Source: Candidatus Yanofskybacteria bacterium RIFCSPHIGHO2_01_FULL_41_21
Lineage (GTDB): Bacteria; Patescibacteriota; Minisyncoccia; 2-02-FULL-40-12; GWA2-44-9
Direction of reading: 5' to 3'
DNA length: 32,328 nucleotides
Assembly: GCA_001794025.1 (NCBI GenBank)
Contig: MGJA01000012.1
Location: 72,455 to 104,782 of the forward strand
Shown: positions 13,981-20,651 of the stretch, in pieces
How the letters are laid out: each line of letters opens with the position of its first letter
Position numbering within the stretch: position 1 is the stretch's first letter
The notes under the pieces: model-generated
What the model saw: the letters and a program-made list of their open reading frames with translations, nothing else
Told to the model about the DNA's origin: nothing
Databases searched by the model: none
Translations under genes and position numbers: made by a program

Positions 13981-15339
13981 TTACAATTCCACGGTTTCGT
14001 TGGGGGTGGGGACAACGGCCGGAACATGGAACTGGGCGGTGATGAGTTCGGCGAGAGTAGTAGCGGAAGTGGTCTCACCCTGAACGGTGAAGATTTTATT
14101 AAGATGACCGCCTTCGGCACCTTTTGCAATCCAGCTCAACAATGTCGGTTGATCGGCGTGAGCGGAGTAACCACCAATGGCTTCCACCCGACAATGAACA
14201 GAGACCTTTTCTTCAAAAATACTGACTTCTTTTTCCCCGTCAAAAATTTTCCTCCCCAATGTCCCTTCGGCCTGAAACCCGATAAAGAGCAAAGTGGAAT
14301 TCGGATCGGAAAGATAACGACGTTCGTGATGAAGAATCCGACCGCCGGCAGACATCCCCGAACCGGCAATGATAACTTTCGGACCGACAACGGCATTTAT
14401 ATTCTTTGATTCTTCGCTGGTCCGACAATACGTCAATCCCGGAAAATTAAAGAGGTCATCACCGGAATTAATAATATACTGGCTCTCTTTATTAAAATAT
14501 TCAGGATACTTCTGATACACCTCGGTCAATTTGATGGCTAATGGTGAATCCAGAAACATTGGAATACCGGGAATCTCGCCGGCATTATGCATCGCATTCA
14601 ATTCAAAAAGTAGTTCTTGGGTTCGTTCCATCGCAAACGAAGGAATCATCAAAGTCCCGCCTTTAGAAATTGTTTCTTTGACAATTGAACGAAGTTTTTC
14701 TTTACGGGTGGAACGATCTTCATGAATCCGGTCGCCATAAGCTGATTCAACGACGATATAATCGGCCTCAAGCGGATATTCAAAATGTTGCAAAAGTGGC
14801 GTCGGTGGGTTCCCTAAATCGCCCGAAAAATAAATCTTTTTCCCTTCCGCCCGAAATTCAATAATTGACGAGCCCAAAATATGACCGGCGTCATGAAACA
14901 CAGCTGAAAAATCCGGACCAAGCTGTATTTCTTTACCATAATCAACGCCTTGGGCCAAACCTTTTATCCCCTGTAAATCTTCGTCGGAGAACAAAGCCGG
15001 ATGATTAGCTTTCTTGGCCTCAACGGTCATAAGAGACAGATTATCCGGCAAAGCGATAAAGGTCATATCTAAAGTCGGTGGCGTGGCATAAAGTATCCCC
15101 CGGAAACCTTCCTTGTGCAATTTCGGTAATCGGCCAGTATGGTCAGCATGGCTGTGAGATATAAATACCGCCGATAGTTCGGACGGTTCATAAGGAAATT
15201 GTTCGTAATTTTTTTCTTCGGCGTCGCTGGAACCCTGAAACATTCCGCAATCAACAAGTACCCGAACATCCCCTACCTCAAGCAGATAATTTGATCCTGT
15301 CACCGATTGTGCCCCGCCATAAAAAGTAATCCTGGTCAT
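13981..15339 (-). CDS. Beta-CASP metallo-beta-lactamase-fold RNase
   Basis: A 452-residue protein with the metallo-beta-lactamase zinc motif H-S-H-A-D-H-T-G-R, downstream metal ligands in F-H-D-A-G-H-I-L-G-S and Y-F-S-G-D-L-G, and beta-CASP motifs including S-G-M-S-A-G-G-R-I and S-A-H-A-D-Q. This matches the CPSF-73/YSH1-like branch of bacterial and archaeal RNA exonucleases/endonucleases of about 450 residues, distinct from longer RNase J. It probably processes or degrades RNA in the cytosol. It starts at ATG 15339, 9 nt after the small membrane protein gene's stop, and heads a tightly spaced run with LOG. Confidence 0.92.
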   Translation of the reverse strand: MTRITFYGGAQSVTGSNYLLEVGDVRVLVDCGMFQGSSDAEEKNYEQFPYEPSELSAVFISHSHADHTGRLPKLHKEGFRGILYATPPTLDMTFIALPDNLSLMTVEAKKANHPALFSDEDLQGIKGLAQGVDYGKEIQLGPDFSAVFHDAGHILGSSIIEFRAEGKKIYFSGDLGNPPTPLLQHFEYPLEADYIVVESAYGDRIHEDRSTRKEKLRSIVKETISKGGTLMIPSFAMERTQELLFELNAMHNAGEIPGIPMFLDSPLAIKLTEVYQKYPEYFNKESQYIINSGDDLFNFPGLTYCRTSEESKNINAVVGPKVIIAGSGMSAGGRILHHERRYLSDPNSTLLFIGFQAEGTLGRKIFDGEKEVSIFEEKVSVHCRVEAIGGYSAHADQPTLLSWIAKGAEGGHLNKIFTVQGETTSATTLAELITAQFHVPAVVPTPNETVEL

Positions 15340-15348
15340 TCAATAAAA

Positions 15349-15630
15349 TTAGTAATTAATCCACGGGCGATTGGGGTATTCCTGAACAAAATCTCGGTAG
15401 CCCTTCCCGTCTGGAAACGGAATATTATTATCTTTAATCCACTGAGCGATAAGTTGACGCTCGGTTGAAGACATTGTTTTAATCTCGGTCGCGGATACGT
15501 CTAATACAATTTGGTCAGAAGTGTAGTTTTGAATAGCTATAAATAAAATGCCGGCCATAAATAAAGCCAACAGGGCAATGAATACAACCCCCATGCGAGA
15601 TTCAACTTGCATTGTAAGTGGATTAGTCAT
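15349..15630 (-). CDS. Small single-span membrane protein
   Basis: A 93-residue protein with one hydrophobic helix (about 13-33, M-G-V-V-F-I-A-L-L-A-L-F-M-A-G-I-L-F-I-A-I) and a C-terminal soluble tail of about 60 residues ending P-N-R-P-W-I-N-Y. I recognise no domain. The tight packing between the cupredoxin-like gene (29 nt upstream) and the beta-CASP gene (9 nt downstream) on the same strand supports a real gene in an operon. The start is uncertain between ATG 15630 and the in-frame ATG 18 nt later. Confidence 0.6.
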   Translation of the reverse strand: MTNPLTMQVESRMGVVFIALLALFMAGILFIAIQNYTSDQIVLDVSATEIKTMSSTERQLIAQWIKDNNIPFPDGKGYRDFVQEYPNRPWINY

Positions 15631-15659
15631 GTAAATCTAAAAAATAAAATATCCCGACC

Positions 15660-16145
15660 TTACCGCACGATAATGGTGCCGGTTTGGTCACTATTACTTT
15701 TATTGTAATAACTAAATGTCCCTCGGGCCGCAAAGGTAAACGAGAAATAACTATCTTGGGGAATATCACCGATACTGTCAAAACCAACCAAATCTTCAGA
15801 TAAAATTCTGATAGGAAAGATGCTATCGTTCTTAAATCGGACCGTATCACCGGCATGAATACGAAGATTGGTGGGACTAAACACTCCTGAATTATATGAA
15901 ATAGTATAGATACGAGGTTGAGTTGTTGGCGTGATTGTATTATCAGAGATTTTTGTCGGCGTAGGACTGACTACGGGCTGGGGATCGGAAAAATGAACGA
16001 CCGCCAAACCGGAAAGAATTAAAAGAATAACAACAACCAACCAGGATATTCCTGGCTCATGAGTGGTTCTAAATGATGGACGATTTACCCCGCTCTTAGA
16101 GGAATCGTCCTTCTTAGTTAATTGTACCTCCAACTCTTCAGACAT
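15660..16145 (-). CDS. Membrane-anchored cupredoxin-like protein lacking copper ligands
   Basis: A 161-residue protein: a polar N-terminus, a transmembrane anchor (33-51), a Ser/Thr/Pro linker, and a cupredoxin-type beta-sandwich (80-161) with I-H-A-G-D-T-V-R-F-K-N-D-S, G-F-D-S and F-T-F-A-A-R-G-T-F-S-Y-Y-N. In copper-binding relatives the loop after K-N-D carries a His and the C-terminal loop reads Y-H plus further ligands; here these positions are F-P-I-R-I and Y-Y-N-K, so type-1 copper binding is unlikely. The domain is probably extracytoplasmic and structural or protein-binding. Start ATG 16145. Confidence 0.72.
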   Translation of the reverse strand: MSEELEVQLTKKDDSSKSGVNRPSFRTTHEPGISWLVVVILLILSGLAVVHFSDPQPVVSPTPTKISDNTITPTTQPRIYTISYNSGVFSPTNLRIHAGDTVRFKNDSIFPIRILSEDLVGFDSIGDIPQDSYFSFTFAARGTFSYYNKSNSDQTGTIIVR

Positions 16146-16183
16146 ATTCTAATAATAACAAAAATTGTTTGATTATAACAAGT

Positions 16184-17467
16184 TTAGCGGGGCAAAAAAC
16201 TCTTGGCAATTTCTTTATCCGACCAGGGAATCTTACGATTACCGGCAACCGCCATTGATATTTCCGAACCCTTACCGGTAATAACCACTGCATCGCCGGG
16301 CTGAGCCATGGTAATAGCTTTTCCGATGGCCTCCCTCCTATCAAGAATGGTTTGCACTTTGGAAATTGAAAATTGAGAATTGGAAATTCCAGATTTTATC
16401 TCCGATATAATCTGGCGTGGGTCTTCTTCGTAGGGATCTTCGTCGGTTAAAATAATTTCATCAACCAAGCGGTCAGCGATGGCACCAAACTCTGGTCGTT
16501 TCCATTTATCTCGGCCTCCACCGGCCGCCCCCAAGACACAAATCAACCGGCCATTCATCGGCTTAAGGGTCTTATAAATTATCTCCAATGAATCCGGCGT
16601 ATGGGCATAGTCCACCACTACACTGAACGGTTGTTTTTGGATAAATTCTAAACGACCCGGAATTGATTGTATTTTTGAAAGCGCTTTTGCGATTATCACC
16701 GGCTCAATATCATGGGCAGTGGCCACGGACCATGCCCCCAGAGCATTGAGAATATTAAACACTCCACCGACATGCAAATGCACCTTTTCTCCATTCACTT
16801 TAAATTCGGACTCGCTTTCTGTGGCCAGAACATCACTGGGCCTAATATTACCTTGATTGATACCGAAAGTAATTTTCTTTTCAGCGGGGAATTTATCAAA
16901 ATCAGAAATTCGCGCTTCATCGGCATTCAAAACATGAACCCGTTTGGTCGCCTCAAACAATTTTTGCTTGGCTTTGATATAATTCTCAAACGAACCGTGA
17001 TTTTCCAAATGCTCGCGGTGAATGTTCACGAATACAGCCGTATCAAATTTAATTCCCAGATGTCTATATTGTTTTATTCCTTCCGATGTCACTTCCAAAA
17101 CCACGAAATCGCAACCCGCATTTTTGGCCTCGGATAAAAATTTCTGCAACCGGAACCGGCCCGGCATGGTCTGTTTTAAAGTATTCGGCCATTCTTTGTC
17201 TTTAATTTTAAACCCTAATGAACCAATCGCGGCCACGTTGGCGCCCGATTCTTCCAAAATCTTAGTAACCATATAGACCGTGGTTGATTTACCTTTTGTC
17301 CCCGTCACACCGATTAATTTCATATCATGCGACGGAAAACCATATCGCAACGCCCCGCCCCACGCCAACAACCGATGATACATCGGTTGGAAAAAATCAA
17401 ACACCGATTTCGGTATGAATTTTTTAACCTGATATAAAATTTTATCCAGCGCCGTTTCTTTTATCAT
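16184..17467 (-). CDS. murE: MurE-like Mur ligase without the N-terminal domain
   Basis: A 427-residue Mur ligase. ATP-binding P-loop G-T-K-G-K-S-T at 56-62, central domain with L-E-V-T-S-E-G and H-R-E-H-L-E-N-H, and C-terminal domain with V-V-V-D-Y-A-H-T-P-D-S-L and G-A-A-G-G-G-R-D-K-W-K-R. These are MurE (UDP-MurNAc-tripeptide synthetase) signatures. The canonical first domain that holds UDP-MurNAc is replaced by about 48 helical residues. The DNPR motif of meso-diaminopimelate enzymes reads D-E-D-P-Y here, so the amino acid added is uncertain. A repeat of aattgaaaattgagaatt type (16361-16390) adds N-S-Q-F-S-I-S-K to the C-terminal domain in frame. The start overlaps the stop of the upstream nucleotidyltransferase gene by 4 bp (ATGA), indicating translational coupling. 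Confidence 0.85.
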   Translation of the reverse strand: MIKETALDKILYQVKKFIPKSVFDFFQPMYHRLLAWGGALRYGFPSHDMKLIGVTGTKGKSTTVYMVTKILEESGANVAAIGSLGFKIKDKEWPNTLKQTMPGRFRLQKFLSEAKNAGCDFVVLEVTSEGIKQYRHLGIKFDTAVFVNIHREHLENHGSFENYIKAKQKLFEATKRVHVLNADEARISDFDKFPAEKKITFGINQGNIRPSDVLATESESEFKVNGEKVHLHVGGVFNILNALGAWSVATAHDIEPVIIAKALSKIQSIPGRLEFIQKQPFSVVVDYAHTPDSLEIIYKTLKPMNGRLICVLGAAGGGRDKWKRPEFGAIADRLVDEIILTDEDPYEEDPRQIISEIKSGISNSQFSISKVQTILDRREAIGKAITMAQPGDAVVITGKGSEISMAVAGNRKIPWSDKEIAKSFLPR

Positions 17468-17928
17468 TTAGATAGATTTTTAATATCCTCAACATCTACT
17501 TCTCGCTTCAATATCTTTTTATACCTTATAAGATCTTCAATTGGAACAACCGGGGTCCTTAAACCAAATATATCTTGTATTACTACCCTTGAAAAATCAA
17601 CTCTATTTTCTATCCATTTTTCTGTCATATAATCTTTAATTTTTGAATTTGAATCGCAAATATCTATTTCTTGCCCTGCGTAATCTAGAGTCATAAGATA
17701 TAAATCCCAATTATCGTCCTTAAATATTTTGGGACCAAATTTTATATAATCCTTAACTTCTTCCAAAATATACTTAAATTTATTTTTTGGAATTTCAATA
17801 TCTATATCAGCTAATGGCCTACTGGATCCATAAATTCTAGCCGCCAAGCCGCCCGTTATCTGAAAGGGAATTTTATGTTTTCCAATAATTTCCACCATCC
17901 ACTTAAAAGCATCTTCTGTATTCTTCAA
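17464..17928 (-). CDS. Small nucleotidyltransferase (MNT-like)
   Basis: A 154-residue protein with a pol-beta-type nucleotidyltransferase core near the N-terminus: F-Q-I-T-G-G-L-A-A-R-I-Y-G-S-S-R-P-L-A-D-I-D-I-E-I. The G-G-x-A-A-x-x-Y-G...D-I-D-I pattern fits small nucleotidyltransferases of MNT/AbiEii/LinB type; the second half (V-V-P-I-E-D-L-I-R-Y-K-K) matches the usual C-terminal helix. The role could be a toxin, antitoxin or modifying enzyme; no HEPN partner is adjacent. The codon at 17926-17928 is TTG; an ATG at residue 11 is an alternative start. The stop overlaps the murE start, so it is translated with murE although their functions look unrelated. Confidence 0.65.
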   Translation of the reverse strand: MKNTEDAFKWMVEIIGKHKIPFQITGGLAARIYGSSRPLADIDIEIPKNKFKYILEEVKDYIKFGPKIFKDDNWDLYLMTLDYAGQEIDICDSNSKIKDYMTEKWIENRVDFSRVVIQDIFGLRTPVVPIEDLIRYKKILKREVDVEDIKNLSK

Positions 17929-17963
17929 AATATTTTTTAAATTCTTGTTTAATATTAACTATT

Positions 17964-17987
17964 TTATGATATATCAAAGAATCATAA
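17964..17987. repeat. 24-bp TTATGAT hairpin repeat, copy 2
   Basis: An exact copy of 1651-1674, in the 64-bp gap between the TrpR-like gene and the nucleotidyltransferase gene. A motif reading TAGTTAATATT on the minus strand adjoins it, as at copy 3. Confidence 0.85.
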
Positions 17988-17992
17988 GTTGG

Positions 17993-18421
17993 TCATTTTT
18001 TCTTTAAATCTTGAAAAATATGGAATAGGAGATGATGTACTGGATATCGACGCCGCAAATTTCCTAAAGGGCTTGAATCGTAATAATCTTTAAAATTTTT
18101 ATGGTTGCTGAATTGTTTTTTTAAACTAGTAATAACTTTTTCATATCCTTTATTTTCATCCTCTAGCCAACGATGAACTCGCATGATTGTATCAGGTCCA
18201 ACTTTCATTTCTTTCATAATTTGATCATACAACTGACCATCCAATAACCGACGAGCAATCATTATTCGTCGACCTATCATTATTCGTTCACTTTCCGTCA
18301 AAACATCTCGTAAAAAATCTTTTATCTCTTGTCTTGAATTCAAAGACCCGACTGCTGTGTAAAGAATATCCAAATACTCTGCTTTATCTTTTTTCTCAAC
18401 ATTTCTAGATTTAACTTTCAT
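17993..18421 (-). CDS. TrpR/YerC-like helix-turn-helix regulator
   Basis: A 142-residue protein of the Trp-repressor superfamily (YerC/YecD branch). The HTH is L-T-E-S-E-R-I-M-I-G-R-R-I-M-I-A-R-R-L-L-D-G-Q-L-Y-D-Q-I, followed by V-G-P-D-T-I-M-R-V-H-R-W-L. YerC-like proteins are small dimeric repressors that usually lack the tryptophan pocket; ligand and regulon are unknown here. The C-terminal 35 residues are basic and aromatic and extend beyond the usual domain. The upstream region contains TTAGTTAAC, resembling half of the E. coli trp operator, next to a copy of the TTATGAT hairpin (18448-18471); another copy lies just after the stop. Autoregulation through that site is a guess. Confidence 0.75.
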   Translation of the reverse strand: MKVKSRNVEKKDKAEYLDILYTAVGSLNSRQEIKDFLRDVLTESERIMIGRRIMIARRLLDGQLYDQIMKEMKVGPDTIMRVHRWLEDENKGYEKVITSLKKQFSNHKNFKDYYDSSPLGNLRRRYPVHHLLFHIFQDLKKK

Positions 18422-18447
18422 ATATAAGAATGTTAACTAATTTTATT

Positions 18448-18471
18448 TTATGATATATCAAAGAATCATAA
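18448..18471. repeat. 24-bp TTATGAT hairpin repeat, copy 3
   Basis: An exact copy of 1651-1674, 26 nt upstream of the TrpR-like start. Flanks extend the stem: the arms here are TTTTATTTTATGAT and its perfect complement (14 bp), while at copy 1 the stem extends differently. Confidence 0.85.
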
Positions 18472-18501
18472 AATAAAAGCTAATTCTTATCCACAACTTG
18501 A

Positions 18502-19413
18502 TTAAAATATTTTGCGGAATATCTTGTAGACGACAAACCAAAAACGGCGGATGGGGAGGTCAAAGGCACCGGGGTATTCAATTTGGCGACCGGCCCAGCC
18601 GAGTTTGAAACGGGTTACGCCTGGCCATTTTTTTGCATCAATACCCCAGAAGTCATAGTGTTTCATATTATATTGCTTCGCTAATTTAATCATCTCCCAA
18701 TGTAACAAATATGGGGCCATCATCGGTTTATATTTAGGGTCCCGGTCCATTGCCCCATGCAGATAATATGCCGTATCGCCATAGGCAAGCCAAATCGCTC
18801 CGGCAATAGACCGACCGTCATGTTCCACAAAAACTGTTTCCGCCATTAATCCGGGTATGTTACATAATTTATTATAATATTCCTTGGGGTGAGTAAAAAA
18901 ATTGTCCTTCTTAGCGGTCTGTTTTAATAATTTCCAAAAAGTATCCAAATCTTTACGGACAACTAATTTTAAACCATTCCGTTCCGCGACTTTAATATTA
19001 TAACGGGTCTTGTGATGCATCTCCGTCAGTAATTCGTCTTCTGACTTTTCTAAATCAATAATCACTGACCGATGGGGCTGAATTTCTTTTGCTGATTTCT
19101 TTAATCCTGCGCCGTACAGCAATTCAATAGTACTATCCTGTAATGGTTCAATTTTTATAAAAATTGACTTTTGTTCTTTGGCGATATTTTTTATATATGC
19201 AATAAAATGTTCAAGTTCATTTTTTAACCCGCCTGTTATTTTGTCCAAATGAATCTCCGGTCCATGCGGAATATATAAATAATTCATTCCGAACGGCAAA
19301 TCGTGCTGAATGATATTGGCGATAACTTTCTCATTGTCGTATCTGAAAGTCGGCCGCCCAATAGAGCGTTGGAAATTTAACCATTCTTTGGTTTGTAGAA
19401 AACTTTTACTCAT
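18502..19413 (-). CDS. FemX/FemAB-type peptidyltransferase
   Basis: A 303-residue protein with two GNAT-like halves, as in the FemABX family that adds amino acids from aminoacyl-tRNA to the lipid II stem peptide. Family marks are an N-terminal S-F-L-Q-T-K-E-W-L-N-F-Q, the central H-H-K-T-R-Y-N-I-K-V-A-E-R-N-G-L, A-G-A-I-W-L-A-Y-G-D-T-A-Y-Y-L-H-G-A and the C-terminal H-Y-D-F-W-G-I. The coiled-coil arm seen in Staphylococcus FemA is absent, as in FemX of Weissella. It suggests an interpeptide bridge in this cell wall, in line with murE, mraY and ftsW in the window. Start is ATG 19413, 9 nt after the small membrane protein gene. Confidence 0.88.
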   Translation of the reverse strand: MSKSFLQTKEWLNFQRSIGRPTFRYDNEKVIANIIQHDLPFGMNYLYIPHGPEIHLDKITGGLKNELEHFIAYIKNIAKEQKSIFIKIEPLQDSTIELLYGAGLKKSAKEIQPHRSVIIDLEKSEDELLTEMHHKTRYNIKVAERNGLKLVVRKDLDTFWKLLKQTAKKDNFFTHPKEYYNKLCNIPGLMAETVFVEHDGRSIAGAIWLAYGDTAYYLHGAMDRDPKYKPMMAPYLLHWEMIKLAKQYNMKHYDFWGIDAKKWPGVTRFKLGWAGRQIEYPGAFDLPIRRFWFVVYKIFRKIF

Positions 19414-19422
19414 ATCTAAAAA

Positions 19423-19569
19423 TTAATCCTTGGCTCGTAACGCAAGACCACTCAAAATAATCACTGCGAGCCAGACCAGATTAATCCATCTTGTAAAAAA
19501 CTCCGGCCACTGCGCCCCAATGATTATCCCCAACCCCACAAAAGCCCCCATCAATAAACGTTTTTTCAT
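19423..19569 (-). CDS. 48-residue two-helix membrane protein
   Basis: A short frame from ATG 19567-19569 to TAA 19423-19425. It opens M-K-K-R-L-L-M-G and encodes two hydrophobic helices, G-A-F-V-G-L-G-I-I-I-G-A and N-L-V-W-L-A-V-I-I-L-S-G-L-A-L, separated by Q-W-P-E-F-F-T-R-W-I, with a positively charged start and end (R-A-K-D). It lies 9 nt upstream of femX on the same strand, so it may be co-translated with it. I recognise no family. No clear SD. Confidence 0.55.
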   Translation of the reverse strand: MKKRLLMGAFVGLGIIIGAQWPEFFTRWINLVWLAVIILSGLALRAKD

Positions 19570-19604
19570 ATAACCAAAATACCACTTCCCCTATAAAAAA
19601 ACGA

Positions 19605-19624
19605 GGGCCGCGCGTACGCGGCCC
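19605..19624 (-). terminator. Rho-independent terminator of gene 19637
   Basis: GGGCCGCG/CGCGGCCC stem with a 4-nt loop, followed on the minus strand by TCGTTTTTTT. It starts 12 nt after the stop of gene 19637. Confidence 0.9.
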
Positions 19625-19636
19625 ATCTAGTTCTGG

Positions 19637-19873
19637 TTACCCAAGCGGATCCCAATCACAACCAGCACCTCGAGAGGAGTCAGCCGGTTGTGGTATTCTA
19701 GGACGCTTGGCTGCATCTCGCCTCTGCCTGAGAACCAGGGCCTGATCAAGAACGAACTCTTTCCTTGTAACCTTGGCTCTCAATCCTTCAGCCCTGTCTA
19801 CGACAAGTCCTAGAATTTTCTTGGTCGTCTCTTCGTCCCAATCGGATGAAAACTCAATCAAACATCTATGCAT
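19637..19873 (-). CDS. Small orphan protein of unknown function
   Basis: A 78-residue soluble protein: M-H-R-C-L-I-E-F, then D-W-D-E-E-T-T-K-K-I-L-G-L-V-V and a basic central part with R-Q-R-R-D-A-A-K-R-P-R. It is unrelated to any family I recognise. The beginning reads like a beta-strand followed by an amphipathic helix. The start is ATG 19871-19873, preceded by GAGAGGTG, a good SD. It sits alone between ruvA and the small membrane gene with a private strong terminator, the pattern of the other orphan genes in this window. Confidence 0.6.
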   Translation of the reverse strand: MHRCLIEFSSDWDEETTKKILGLVVDRAEGLRAKVTRKEFVLDQALVLRQRRDAAKRPRIPQPADSSRGAGCDWDPLG

Positions 19874-19924
19874 GTGCACCTCTCGCTTTTGTAATATCAC
19901 AAAATAACTAACCGAACAAGGGTT

Positions 19925-20548
19925 CTATTTTTTACCTAATATCTTTAATGCTTCCCGGACTCGTTCTTGTAATGTTTCGGCTTTAGTATCTTTGAGGACC
20001 TCTTTGGCTTGAGTCGTTGAGTAACCGAGAACAAGGAGGGCTTCGGTCGCTTGACCATCTTGTGAAAGATCAATACCCTCGGTTTCACCTTCCAGATGGT
20101 CAACTTTGCCTTTTAATTCCAAGACCAAGCGCTGAGCAATTTTCGGACTGATAGTTGAAACCTTTTTTAGATAATCGGCATCTTGATTAATAACCGCCAC
20201 TTTTAAATGGCTTGGTTCAACATTTGAAAGGATATTTTGGGCCCCTTTGGGGCCGATGCCGGAAACGGTTGTCAAAAGATGAAAAAGGTCTAAGTCCGCT
20301 TTTTTATCAAAGCCATACATATCAAAAGTTCCCTCCCGCATGTTCATTTGGGTATGGATATACAAACGAATTTTTTGCTTCCCTTCGACATGATCAGGGT
20401 CTCCAGCCGTCTTGACGGACGGCTTGCGATTTGCTACCATATTCAATACTCTGGGGGATAGTATCACCCTATACCCTATACCCCCCGTGTTTAAAACGAC
20501 ATATTTGTCGCCTAAATGTTCAATTGTACCTTCCAGAAAAGAAATCAT
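19925..20548 (-). CDS. ruvA: Holliday junction DNA helicase subunit RuvA
   Basis: A 207-residue RuvA: OB-fold domain I (M-I-S-F-L-E-G-T-I-E...G-G-I-G-Y-R-V), two helix-hairpin-helix motifs (L-L-T-T-V-S-G-I-G-P-K-G-A and L-K-K-V-S-T-I-S-P-K-I-A-Q-R-L-V-L-E-L-K) and a C-terminal RuvB-binding domain (A-L-L-V-L-G-Y-S). RuvA tetramers bind four-way junctions and load RuvB for branch migration. Domain I is about 18 residues longer than in E. coli between residues 40 and 58; this insert is encoded by a CCCTTCGAC...TCAGGG repeat (20381-20399) and an AGCCGTC/GACGGCT hairpin. RuvB is not in the window. The start is ATG 20548, divergent from uvrB. Confidence 0.95.
   Translation of the reverse strand: MISFLEGTIEHLGDKYVVLNTGGIGYRVILSPRVLNMVANRKPSVKTAGDPDHVEGKQKIRLYIHTQMNMREGTFDMYGFDKKADLDLFHLLTTVSGIGPKGAQNILSNVEPSHLKVAVINQDADYLKKVSTISPKIAQRLVLELKGKVDHLEGETEGIDLSQDGQATEALLVLGYSTTQAKEVLKDTKAETLQERVREALKILGKK
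20381..20399. repeat. TTCGAC/TCAGG palindromic repeat inside ruvA
   Basis: CCCTTCGACATGATCAGGG, a copy of the repeat clustered at 6147-6327. It encodes D-P-D-H-V-E-G within the extra loop of RuvA. A separate hairpin with AGCCGTC/GACGGCT arms (20405-20424) follows. Confidence 0.7.
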
Positions 20549-20651
20549 CAGGATAGTAATTAGGACTCCCGCCCGAACGACTGAATCGTTCAGTCGGGCA
20601 AGGTAGCCATTAGAACTTAGAATAGCATTTTAATCGGAAAACAAAAGCCAT

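Noticed and set aside
14026-14409. Plus-strand frame opposite the beta-CASP gene
   Set aside because: A shadow of the strongly conserved minus-strand gene.
13981-15339. RNase J for the beta-CASP protein
   Set aside because: Too short (452 residues) and lacks the RNase J C-terminal domain; CPSF/YSH1-like motifs fit better.
20570-20599. CGACTGAA/TTCAGTCG hairpin between ruvA and uvrB as a riboswitch or SOS box
   Set aside because: A simple short stem without known aptamer features or a LexA-type box; probably another small repeat.
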